34,371 nt of DNA from MA-ANB-1 sp040878225. Lineage in GTDB: Bacteria > Actinomycetota > Acidimicrobiia > Spongiisociales > ZC4RG35. Shown piece after piece: positions 15,774 through 23,756 of this stretch. Below the pieces are notes generated by a model. It had not been told where the DNA came from. It made no database searches and saw only the letters and a program-made list of their open reading frames with translations. Location of the stretch: contig JBBDMR010000028.1 in assembly GCA_040878225.1 (NCBI GenBank), positions 1-34,371 of the forward strand, written 5' to 3'. Both the position numbers and the translations under genes were made by a program. Numbering within the stretch: the first letter of the stretch is position 1; each line of letters starts with the position of its first letter.

Positions 15774-16808
15774 ATGCCTGCGTGGCGCGCTGAAATGAAC
15801 CCGATGCGCGACCTGATCAACCGGCTGCCCAAGGCCGAGTTGCACGTCCATATCGAAGGCACTCTCGAACCCGGCCTCATGTTCGACCTTGCCCGCCGCA
15901 ACGGGCTCGAACTCCCGTACGCCAGTGTCGATGAGGTGACGAGTGCGTACAGGTTCTCCAACCTCCAAACGTTCCTCGATATCTATTACCAGGGGGCGGC
16001 GGTGCTGCAGACTCCCGACGATTTCTACGAGCTGATGTCCGCATATCTGCGGCGCGCAGCCGCCGACGGGGTACGTCATGCCGAGATCTTCTTCGACCCC
16101 CAAACCCACACCGACCGTGGTGTCGGGTTCCCGGTCTTCATGGAGGGCTTCCACGGTGCCATCGCAGATGCCTCCGGGGTGAGTGCCGATCTCATCATGT
16201 GCTTCTTGCGCCACCTTTCCGGTGGGGAAGCAGTTGACACCCTGCGGGAGGCGGAGCCTCATCTCGACGGCGTAATCGCCGTAGGGCTCGATTCCTCGGA
16301 GAAGGACCGCCCTTCGCATCTGTTCGAAGAGGCCTTCTCCCGTGCCCGTGAGCTGGGGCTGCGGGCAGTTGCACACGCCGGGGAGGAAGGCCCTCCGGAG
16401 TATGTGATCTCGGCATTAGACGTGCTCGGAGCCGAGCGGATCGACCACGGCGTCCGCAGTCTCGAAGACCCGCTGCTGGTCGAGCGGCTTCGGGCCGACC
16501 AGGTCCCACTCACTGTCTGCCCCCTGTCCAATGTCGCCCTGAAAGTGGTCGACGACCTGAGCGAGCACCCGATTCGCACGATGCTCGACCTCGGGTTGCA
16601 GGTGTCGGTCAACTCCGACGACCCGGCGTACTTCGGGGGCTATGTGGGTGACAACTACATGCAACTCGTAGAGGCCCTCGACCTCGGCATCGAAGAGCTT
16701 GCCGACCTGGCGAGGATGTCGATCACTTCCTCGTTCCTCGAGGAGGATCGCAAGGTGGAGCTGATCGACGAGATCGGCGCTGTCGTCGCAGAGGGTTACG
16801 CCCGGTAG
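15774..16808 (+). CDS. add: Adenosine deaminase
   Basis: Deaminates adenosine to inosine, an entry step to the catabolic route. It is up to 344 aa. Zn and active-site motifs are ELHVHIEGTLEP near residue 22, VAHAGEEGPPEYV near 202, the catalytic-region HGVRSLEDP near 224, PLSNVALK near 248, and SVNSDDPAYFGGY near 281. ATG 15774 and ATG 15795 (MNPMRD) are both possible starts, and the second matches usual family length better. It ends by overlapping the converging transporter ATPase gene by 13 bases. An adenine-deaminase-like substrate cannot be excluded. Confidence 0.85.
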   Translation: MPAWRAEMNPMRDLINRLPKAELHVHIEGTLEPGLMFDLARRNGLELPYASVDEVTSAYRFSNLQTFLDIYYQGAAVLQTPDDFYELMSAYLRRAAADGVRHAEIFFDPQTHTDRGVGFPVFMEGFHGAIADASGVSADLIMCFLRHLSGGEAVDTLREAEPHLDGVIAVGLDSSEKDRPSHLFEEAFSRARELGLRAVAHAGEEGPPEYVISALDVLGAERIDHGVRSLEDPLLVERLRADQVPLTVCPLSNVALKVVDDLSEHPIRTMLDLGLQVSVNSDDPAYFGGYVGDNYMQLVEALDLGIEELADLARMSITSSFLEEDRKVELIDEIGAVVAEGYAR

Positions 16809-17518
16809 GGCATCTCCAGGCGGTGCCGGCTCAGGAGCTGCTCATCGGAGAGCAAGCCAGCGGTTTCGCCGTCGGCGACGATTACTCCCTCGTCCATGAT
16901 CAGGGCCCGGCTGCACAACTCGAGGGCGAAGTAGAGGTCGTGGGTGATGACGAGCTGGGCGACGTCGAGGGATTGAAGCACCCCGATCAGCTCACGCCTG
17001 CCCGCCGGGTCGAGGCCCGAGGTGGGCTCGTCGAGGACGAGTATGGATGGGTTCATGGCGAGCACCGTGGCCAGGGCCACTCTCCGTCTCTCCCCGCCGC
17101 TGAGGTGATGCGGGACCCGACCTCTGAGGTCGTTGGCTCCAACCGCTCCGAGCCCACTGGAGACCGCATCCTCGAGCTCGTTTCCGGAAAGCCCGAGATT
17201 CGCCGGCCCGAATGCAACATCTTCACCGACGGTGGGCATGAAGAGCTGGTCGTCAGGGTTCTGAAAGACGAGCCCGACCCGCTTGCGAATCTCGCCCAAC
17301 GTGTCATCGCCGAGAGTGAGTTCTCCGACGGCCACAACCCCCCGGTCGGCCCGGCGTATTCCGTTGAGATGGTGGGCGAGGGTCGTCTTTCCCGCTCCGT
17401 TAGGGCCGAGGAGGGCAACCCGCTCACCCGGCATCACCCGGAACGAGACGCCGGCCAGAGCACTCTGACCGTCGGGGTAGGTGTAGTGGAGGTCGGCGAC
17501 TTCGACTGCGGCACTCAC
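16796..17518 (-). CDS. Ni/Co ECF transporter ATP-binding protein
   Basis: Energising ATPase of a group-I energy-coupling-factor importer, 240 aa. It has Walker A GPNGAGKTT near residue 38, Q-loop VFQNPDDQLFMPTVGEDVAFG (the CbiO/EcfA-type Q-loop), signature LSGGERRRVALA near 139, and Walker B ILVLDEPTSGLDP near 159. The GTG start overlaps the stop of the transmembrane subunit gene (GTGA). It is the third gene of the minus-strand transporter operon. Confidence 0.9.
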   Translation of the reverse strand: MSAAVEVADLHYTYPDGQSALAGVSFRVMPGERVALLGPNGAGKTTLAHHLNGIRRADRGVVAVGELTLGDDTLGEIRKRVGLVFQNPDDQLFMPTVGEDVAFGPANLGLSGNELEDAVSSGLGAVGANDLRGRVPHHLSGGERRRVALATVLAMNPSILVLDEPTSGLDPAGRRELIGVLQSLDVAQLVITHDLYFALELCSRALIMDEGVIVADGETAGLLSDEQLLSRHRLEMPYRA

Positions 17519-18279
17519 AACGTCGTCACCGCAATTAGAGCGACGGCGGCTGCGAGGAGGGGAAGCGCAAGGGCCCCGAGCCACTCCCGGGTTGTGGCGG
17601 AACGGGTGTCCAGTGCCGGCATGACACCGTTGTACCCGCGGGACAGCATGGCGTCGTAGACGCGTTCCCCTCGTTCGTATGACCTGACGAAGAGAGTGCC
17701 CGCCGATGCGGCGATGGGACGTGCCTGCGACAGCCAGCGGGGGTCGTACCCGCGGGCGGTCATCGCGGTGCGCATTCGGGCGAGCTCACCCGCGATCACC
17801 TCCAGGTAGCGGATCATGAAACTGGCGATGCCGGTGATCACCGGCGGAATCCGCAGTCGTCCGAACCCTCTGACGATTTCTGGAACCTCTGTGGTTGCCG
17901 CAAGCAAGATGCTCGCAGTGGCACCGAGAGTCGCCTTAGCCAGGATGTTCCACATCGCCCAGGTTCCCTCACTGGAGAGGCTGAAGCCGAGAAGATCGAT
18001 GTTCTTGCCCGCTCCGATGAAAGGCAGGAACAGGGCAAAGACGACAAAGGGGGCAACCGCGATCAGGCGGGACAGGACGAACCGGACCGGAACCCTGGAG
18101 AATCCGACAAGCGCCGCCTCCATCGCGGCATAAGCGCCAAACGCCCAGATTGCCTCGCGCGGTGTGATCGCAACGACCGCAACGAAGAGGAAGGCGCTGA
18201 GGACCTTGGTTTCGGGGGGGAGCCGGTGGACCAGGGAGTGCTCGTGGACATACAGCGTGTGGGCGTGCCCGGCACCCAT
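17515..18279 (-). CDS. Ni/Co ECF transporter transmembrane subunit (CbiQ/NikQ)
   Basis: A 254-aa integral membrane T-component. It begins with a His-rich stretch (MGAGHAHTLYVHEHSLVHRL) followed by several hydrophobic segments. The cytoplasmic coupling motif region ARGYDPR (about 187-193), with later RSYERGERVYDAMLSRGYNG, holds the two Ala-Arg-Gly-type signatures that contact the ATPases. It lies 16 bases downstream of the substrate-binding membrane gene and overlaps the ATPase gene. Confidence 0.9.
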   Translation of the reverse strand: MGAGHAHTLYVHEHSLVHRLPPETKVLSAFLFVAVVAITPREAIWAFGAYAAMEAALVGFSRVPVRFVLSRLIAVAPFVVFALFLPFIGAGKNIDLLGFSLSSEGTWAMWNILAKATLGATASILLAATTEVPEIVRGFGRLRIPPVITGIASFMIRYLEVIAGELARMRTAMTARGYDPRWLSQARPIAASAGTLFVRSYERGERVYDAMLSRGYNGVMPALDTRSATTREWLGALALPLLAAAVALIAVTTL

Positions 18280-18295
18280 CTCTAACTGTCTATCA

Positions 18296-19273
18296 CTAGA
18301 CGGGCACTCGCTTCCGGGGGCGTATCGCCCGGAACAGCCCGTAGCCGACTGCCAGTGTGATCAGCACTCCGGCAGTTCCAGCAATCGCCAGAGAGAGAGC
18401 CTCGTTGTTGATGCCCGACGTTGCGTAGTCGGCGAAAATCGAGTCCCCGAGACTGTGCTCCTCTGCGCTCGAAATGAAACCGGTGTCCTCGGCAACGAAG
18501 TCAAGCCCGTCAGGGTTGTTGACCGCGAACTGACTGACGACGGTGGCGACGAGCAATGTGACAGCCAGGCCGCCGATGATGAAGGCCCGCAGTGGCACTT
18601 TGCCCGACTCCTGGAGTTGGGCCGGGTGGAGGTCTCGCGCCCCGAACACGAGGTCCGGCCGTGATGCGAGGACGGCTCCGACGGTGAGTGTGCTGATCAA
18701 GCCTTCACCGATCCCGATCAGGATGTGGACCCCGACCATCGCTCCGAAAACCGTGTCGAAGGGCACCGGCGCCGAAGCTCCGAACAGCCATTGAATCGAG
18801 AAGGCGGCAGCGGACAGCACCACCGAGATGCCGGCAGCGAGGCCAGTGGCTGCGACTACGCCGCCTTTGCTCTTGGGAAGCAGTTTCCGGAATCCCGAAT
18901 AGACGGCGAATCCGCCGTATGCAGGGATAATCGCCATGTTCAAGACGTTGTATCCAAGGGCCGTCAGTCCGCCGTCGGCGAAGGCCAGAGCTTGGACCAC
19001 AACCACGACTGTCACCACGAGGGCCCCGATATGGGGCCCGAGGAGAATGGCGGCGAGGGCACCGCCAAGGAGATGGCCCGTCGTGCCGGCGGCGACCGGG
19101 AAGTTGAACATCTGGGCCGCAAAAACGAACGCTGCGGTGATTCCGGCGAGGGGGACCATCTTCTCGCTCATCTGCTCTTTCGCCTGCTTCAGGGCTACGG
19201 AGACCGTGCCGACGCTGATTGCGCCTGTCGCCACTGCGGTTCCTGCGGTGAGAAATCCGTCTGGTGCGTGCAT
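18296..19273 (-). CDS. Ni/Co ECF transporter substrate-specific subunit, NikM-NikN fusion
   Basis: Membrane S-component that captures Ni2+ or Co2+, 325 aa. Start ATG 19273 gives the N-terminus MHAPDGFL, whose first residues (Met, His2) form the metal site in CbiM/NikM. A longer upstream open frame is rejected for that reason. Seven or so hydrophobic segments follow. The C-terminal part (PDGLDFVAEDTGF plus one last helix) is the PDGL/NikN domain, fused here rather than separate. The gene starts 15 bases from a perfect Nur-type operator. Nickel would serve urease acting on urea from allantoicase, but no urease gene is in the window. Confidence 0.88.
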   Translation of the reverse strand: MHAPDGFLTAGTAVATGAISVGTVSVALKQAKEQMSEKMVPLAGITAAFVFAAQMFNFPVAAGTTGHLLGGALAAILLGPHIGALVVTVVVVVQALAFADGGLTALGYNVLNMAIIPAYGGFAVYSGFRKLLPKSKGGVVAATGLAAGISVVLSAAAFSIQWLFGASAPVPFDTVFGAMVGVHILIGIGEGLISTLTVGAVLASRPDLVFGARDLHPAQLQESGKVPLRAFIIGGLAVTLLVATVVSQFAVNNPDGLDFVAEDTGFISSAEEHSLGDSIFADYATSGINNEALSLAIAGTAGVLITLAVGYGLFRAIRPRKRVPV

Positions 19274-19287
19274 GCGCCATCCTAGCT

Positions 19288-19312
19288 CTTGTTGCGAATC
19301 GTTCGCAACAAG
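19288..19312. promoter_or_regulatory. Fur-family (Nur-type) operator
   Basis: A perfect inverted repeat: CTTGTTGCGAA (19288-19298), three-base spacer, and its exact reverse complement (19302-19312). It contains TTGCGA-N5-TCGCAA, close to the Streptomyces nickel-responsive Nur box TTGCaa-N5-ttGCAA. It sits between the divergent nikMN gene and regulator gene, so it can control both. Confidence 0.8.
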
Positions 19313-19324
19313 TAGAATCTCCGT

Positions 19325-19756
19325 GTGACCATTGAGAGAGAACTGGCCGAACTGCTCCGCGATCGTGGCAATAGGCTCACCGAGCCCCGGCTCCGGGTCT
19401 GGGAAGTCCTGAATCGCGCCGGTGGCCACCTCACGGTGGAGGAGATCGTCGGGGAGGTGCACAAGGCCGACCCGACCATCAACACCTCTTCGGTCTACCG
19501 CACTCTCGCCTTGTTCGCTGATTTGGATCTGGTCCGGGAGTCGAGTCTTGGTCCCGATGGGGGAGCCCGCTGGGAACTGGGGCACCCCGACGACCACTTC
19601 CACCTTGTCTGCCGGGTGTGCGGCGAGGTCGACCACCATGAGGGAGATCTGGTCGAACAGATCCGTAGCCACCTCGATACTGGACATGGCTTCAAAGCCG
19701 AGGAGATCGACCTTGTGGTGACCGGGACCTGTGCCCGTTGCGCGGCGGACGGCTGA
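19325..19756 (+). CDS. Fur-family metalloregulator, probably nickel-responsive Nur
   Basis: A 143-aa DNA-binding repressor. Residues 1 to about 80 are the winged helix (LRDRGNRLTEPRLRVWEVL, then TVEEIVGEVHKADPTINTSSVYRTL). The dimerisation domain has the metal-site pattern HPDDHFHLVCRVCGEVDHHEG, and the structural Cys pairs are CRVC and CARC. The GTG start at 19325 lies 12 bases after the operator, so autoregulation is likely. Divergent placement with a Ni/Co importer and the Nur-like box favour Nur over Zur or Fur; that choice is inferred. Confidence 0.85.
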   Translation: MTIERELAELLRDRGNRLTEPRLRVWEVLNRAGGHLTVEEIVGEVHKADPTINTSSVYRTLALFADLDLVRESSLGPDGGARWELGHPDDHFHLVCRVCGEVDHHEGDLVEQIRSHLDTGHGFKAEEIDLVVTGTCARCAADG

Positions 19757-19790
19757 ATCACTAGTCCATCCGGCAGGAGTCGCTGGACCC

Positions 19791-20291
19791 ATGTGGCTGA
19801 TCCGGGCTTGTGTCGACGTTGCGCCTGTGAGAATCATTTCTCTCAAAGGTGATCGCGGCGCAGGCTTGGTCGAATATGCACTGATCGTGATGCTGATCTC
19901 GGTCGTGAGCCTTACGGCGGTTGGTTTTGTGGGGGAGCAGACTTCAGATAGCTACGAGGCAATCGGCTCCAGTTTCAGTGCCGGCGCCGAGCTCGATGAC
20001 GAGCTAAGCCCCGAAGAGAAGTGGGAAAAGGCCCAGAACGACTACGACGATGCCATTGCAGACGCCAAGGCAAAGCAGACAGGGGACAAAGCGAAAGCAA
20101 AGGCCGAGTACGACGCGGCGGTTGCCGCCAATAAGAACCTGCCGAAGGATGAGCGCAAAGCAGCGAACGCCGAGGCGAAGGCCCAGCAGAAGAGCGCCAA
20201 CTCAGCCGCCACTGCGGAATACAACGCTTCAGTCAAGGCAGCAAAAGCCGACCGAAACGCAGCCAAGGCAGAGTACAACGCCACCAAGTAG
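19791..20291 (+). CDS. Flp-type pilin-like protein with long Ala/Lys-rich tail
   Basis: The N-terminal part is a class-III (Flp/Tad) prepilin: a basic leader, then KGDRG followed by AGLVEYALIVMLISVVSLTAV. A prepilin peptidase would cut after the Gly with Glu at +5, followed by one hydrophobic helix. Normal Flp pilins end soon after. Here about 115 further residues are highly charged and rich in Ala, Lys, Glu and Asn, with repeated EYNA/EYDAA units spaced by KAKA-type segments, predicted to be a long helix or coiled coil. ATG 19791 (GGAG upstream) and GTG 19827 are both possible starts. No other tad genes are in the window. Confidence 0.65.
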   Translation: MWLIRACVDVAPVRIISLKGDRGAGLVEYALIVMLISVVSLTAVGFVGEQTSDSYEAIGSSFSAGAELDDELSPEEKWEKAQNDYDDAIADAKAKQTGDKAKAKAEYDAAVAANKNLPKDERKAANAEAKAQQKSANSAATAEYNASVKAAKADRNAAKAEYNATK

Positions 20292-20330
20292 GGCTCGCCC
20301 GCAATCCCTGTCCCCCGTTAAGTTCCTGAG

Positions 20331-20918
20331 GTGAGAATCTCGCAAATCGACCTCACCCGCCAGCAAACGGGGGCAATCGCGCTAGGCATAGCCGTGGTCG
20401 CTCTCGGCGGGGTCTGGTGGATGTTGTCAATCGGAGGGAACGACACTCCGCTGACCAGCACGACGGCCACCTCCGCACCACCCTCGACAGGCACCACAAC
20501 TGCAGCTATCGAGACGACAACGACCGTCTTCGAAACGACCACGACGGCCGGGCCAGGCCCAACGACGACTTTCGGCGTATTTGACGAAGTCGCCGCTGTC
20601 GAGGCATTCATCGCAGACTTCGCCGGGGCCATCGAAGAGGCTGACTCGGCGTTTCTCTTCGAAAGGCTCCACCCTGCGGTGAAGGCGACCTACGAAGACG
20701 ATGTGTGCCGGGCGCATATCGATAACCAGGTGCTCCCCCTCGAAAATTATCGGCAGACTGGGCCAGTGGTCGGCCCGTTTGAATCTGAGTTCGGTGAGTT
20801 CCCGATAACTTCGTATGAAGCCGGGGTCGCTTTCGATATCGAAGGCGAACCCATGGAGACGACAGCTGAATTCTCGCTGACCGAAGGGGTCGTGCGCTGG
20901 CTGGTCGAATGTAGCTGA
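20331..20918 (+). CDS. Membrane-anchored protein with Thr-rich stalk
   Basis: 195 aa, GTG start. One N-terminal transmembrane helix (about residues 13-35, GAIALGIAVVALGGVWWML) is followed by a Ser/Thr-rich linker of about 50 residues and then a 120-residue extracellular domain. That domain looks like an NTF2/SnoaL-like or DUF4878-type fold (FIADFAGAIEEADSAFLFERLHPAV), with a single Cys pair (VCRAH and the C-terminal ECS). It follows the pilin-like gene and may be co-transcribed with it. Function unknown. Confidence 0.6.
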   Translation: MRISQIDLTRQQTGAIALGIAVVALGGVWWMLSIGGNDTPLTSTTATSAPPSTGTTTAAIETTTTVFETTTTAGPGPTTTFGVFDEVAAVEAFIADFAGAIEEADSAFLFERLHPAVKATYEDDVCRAHIDNQVLPLENYRQTGPVVGPFESEFGEFPITSYEAGVAFDIEGEPMETTAEFSLTEGVVRWLVECS

Positions 20919-20956
20919 CAGATAGTTCATCATTCCCACCCTGCAAGACTGACGGA

Positions 20957-22560
20957 ATGCAGCGCTCCTCGAGCCTGAACCGACGGCAGAGGCAGAGTGA
21001 TCTCGCGCGGATGGAGGCCGAAGTCTTCGATGTCGTCGTTATCGGTGGTGGTGTTACCGGTTGCGGGGTGGCGCTCGACGCCGCCAGTCGGGGATGTCGG
21101 TGGCGCTCGTCGAACAACGCGACCTCGCCTCGGGAACCTCGAGCCGCTCCTCGAAGCTGATTCACGGCGGTCTGCGCTATCTCGAGCAGTTCAACTTCGC
21201 CCTGGTTCGGGAGGCACTTTCGGAGCGCAACCTCATGCTCAGCACTCTGTGCCCCCACCTGGTCGAGCCAGTCTCGTTCCTGTACCCGCTCAGGCATCGG
21301 ATCTGGGAGCGCCTGTATGTCGGGGCGGGAGTGCTCCTCTACGACCTCTTTGCCCGGCTTGGCGGGAGTCCCCTTCCGCGCCACCGGCACCTTTCGAAGA
21401 CCTCAGCACTCGAAGTTGCACCCTCGCTGGCGCCTGCCTCTCTGACTGGGGCGATTGTGTACTGGGATGCAATGGTCGACGACGCGAGGCACACCCTGGC
21501 ACTGGCCCGCACTGCGGTATCCCACGGTGCCCTACTGGCGACGAGCACGAGAGTCGTCGGGATGGTGATGGATGGGAGCCGGGTCGGCGGGGTAGTCGCG
21601 CGGGACCTCGAAGGAGGACGGACCCTGGAGATTCGTGCCAGATCTGTCATCTCGGCCACGGGGGTGTGGACCGATGATGTTCAGGAGTTGGCCGGTCATC
21701 ACGGGATCGATGTGCTTGCCTCCAAGGGCGTCCATCTCGTGGTGCCACGATCGGCGATCGACTCCGACACCGGATTGATCCTGCGCACGGAGAAGAGCGT
21801 TCTCTTTGTGATTCCGTGGGCGGAGCACTGGATCATCGGGACGACTGACACCGCCTGGTCCCTGCGGCGCGCCCATCCCGCTGCTAGCCACTCCGACATT
21901 CAATACCTCCTCGATCGGGTGAATGCGGTGCTCCGGAAGCCGATCGCCGGCAGCGATGTCGTCGGTGTCTACGCCGGGCTCCGCCCCCTCCTCACCGGCG
22001 AATCCGAGGAGACCTCACGCCTGAGCCGGGAGCACGCAGTGCTGGTGTCCGACTCCGGGTTGATAAGTGTGGCCGGTGGGAAGTACACCACGTACCGGAT
22101 CATGGCCCGAGATGCTGTCGATGTCGCTGCCGAAAACCTAGGAACGGTGGATTCCGTCACCGAGCGGATAACTCTGGTTGGTGCGGACCGGCCCGAAATC
22201 CTCCAGAGACTCTGCGCCGCCCGGCCGGAGCTTGCCGGGAGACTAGGCGATTCGCGCTTCGTCAAAGCGGAAGCGATATATGCGGTGACCGATGAGGGCG
22301 CTCTCCACCTCGACGACATTCTCACCCGTCGGACGAGAATCTCCATCGAGTCCGCCGATCGGGGCACTGACCTCGCCGCCGAGGTTGCCCGACTGGTGGC
22401 GCCCGAGTTGGGATGGTCCGAGGAGGACGTAGCGCGGGAGGTCTCCCACTATCTTGCCCGTGTTGAGGCTGAACGTGATTCCCAAACCAGGCCCGATGAT
22501 CGGACCGCTGACGCGGCAAGGATGGGGGCACCGGATGTGCGGCTCGGGGGGCTCGATTGA
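20957..22560 (+). CDS. glpD: Glycerol-3-phosphate dehydrogenase (FAD), frameshifted
   Basis: Membrane-associated flavoprotein oxidising glycerol 3-phosphate to dihydroxyacetone phosphate. The N-terminal FAD motif VVVIGGGVTGCGVALDAASRG is read from ATG 20957. The matching continuation (MSVALVEQRDLASGTSSRSS, then KLIHGGLRYLE) is in another frame. The break is a run of four G at 21090-21093: one extra G restores an unbroken protein of about 534 aa with a normal C-terminal domain. Nothing else is damaged, so a homopolymer error in the assembly, or a very recent mutation, is more likely than an old pseudogene. It overlaps or abuts the lipoprotein gene. Confidence 0.85.
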
Positions 22561-22580
22561 TTGGTCGAAGAGCAGGAACG

Positions 22581-23756
22581 ATGTTGGTTTGCTTTGGGTT
22601 CGCCCTTGCCGCTTGCACCACGGCGGATGTCGGGGAGCCAACCACCGCCCCGATCGAAGATACGTCCCCGGGCCGGATCGTCGTGTTGGACAGCGGAGGC
22701 GACATCGTCACCCTGGATCCGGACGGCTCCGACCGGGTCGCGATCACCGATGACGGAGATTCGGTTACATACTTCCAGCCGGTGTGGTCGCCCGACTCGC
22801 CGACACTTGCCTGGAGCGTTGCTGATGAAGCCGGTTTTGCCGTTATGACTGCTAGCGACGACGGTTCTGACCGCAACCGGGTCGATGTGTCGGGTTTTCC
22901 CTTCTACATCAATTGGTCGACGGACGGCGAGCAGATCGGGATCCTCCACGCTGGAACCGGGGGGACATTCGATCTCGAGTTGGTCGACCTGCAAGCGTCC
23001 AGCGCGACCCAGCTCGACAGCGGGTCGCCCTATTACTTCTCCTGGAGCCCCGAGAGCGATGCTGTTGTGGTGCATGTGGGAGGTGACCGGCTCGAGATCT
23101 TCGATGAATCGGCAACACCGACCGACATCGGCCCGACGTCACCCCGTTTCTTTGCCCCTCGTTGGCTTCCCTCCGGCATCTTCTATCTCGGCCTTGACGG
23201 TGTGACCCTGCGCAACAACGACGGGACCAGCATGGTGTTCCCCGCGCCCCCATCCGGCCAGGTCAGCATCAATCCCAACCCGCAAGGCTCGCTGGTGGCT
23301 GTCCACAGCCTCGGCGGCTCGGGCGGAATGACCGTCGGGCGTTTGCCTCTTGCTGTCGACGAGCCGAACACGGTTTCTATCATCGAGATCGAGTCCGGGA
23401 CGTCCGAAGTCGTCTCAACCACCCTGTCGCTTGGATCGTTCTGGAGCCCGGACGGAGCACGCCTTCTGCTCCTCAAGGTCAACGCGGACGAGAGAGCGGT
23501 GGATGTCGTCGTATGGGAGGCCGGTGATACCCGGCTCGTGACGACGATTGAGATCCCCGGTTCGCTGATCACCGAAGCCCTTGCCTTTTTCGATCAGTAC
23601 GCCCAGTCGTGGCGGATGTGGAGTCCCGGGTCAGATGCGATAGTCCTGCCGGGAACGATCGAAGAAGGCGAGGGAATCTGGGTGATCCCGGTCGACGGTT
23701 CCGATCCGGTGAACATCTCCGATGGAGACTGGGCGGCCTGGTCCTACGGGACCTGA
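22581..23756 (+). CDS. Beta-propeller lipoprotein (TolB/WD40-like)
   Basis: 391 aa. The lipobox LAAC near residue 11 marks a lipoprotein signal peptide, and ATG 22581 is chosen because the signal starts there. The remainder is a series of about 45-residue blades with the recurring pattern W-S-P-D-S/G (VWSPDSPTLAWS, SWSPESDAVVV, FWSPDGARLLL, MWSPGSDAIVL), typical of TolB-type propellers anchored outside the membrane. There is no enzymatic motif, and ligand and role are unknown. It ends in a 13-base overlap with the converging CNNM gene. Confidence 0.7.
   Translation: MLVCFGFALAACTTADVGEPTTAPIEDTSPGRIVVLDSGGDIVTLDPDGSDRVAITDDGDSVTYFQPVWSPDSPTLAWSVADEAGFAVMTASDDGSDRNRVDVSGFPFYINWSTDGEQIGILHAGTGGTFDLELVDLQASSATQLDSGSPYYFSWSPESDAVVVHVGGDRLEIFDESATPTDIGPTSPRFFAPRWLPSGIFYLGLDGVTLRNNDGTSMVFPAPPSGQVSINPNPQGSLVAVHSLGGSGGMTVGRLPLAVDEPNTVSIIEIESGTSEVVSTTLSLGSFWSPDGARLLLLKVNADERAVDVVVWEAGDTRLVTTIEIPGSLITEALAFFDQYAQSWRMWSPGSDAIVLPGTIEEGEGIWVIPVDGSDPVNISDGDWAAWSYGT

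Noticed and set aside
19274..19846. Long N-terminal extension of the NikM gene
   Set aside because: It is antisense to the Fur-family gene. MHAPDGFL at 19273 is the true metal-binding N-terminus.
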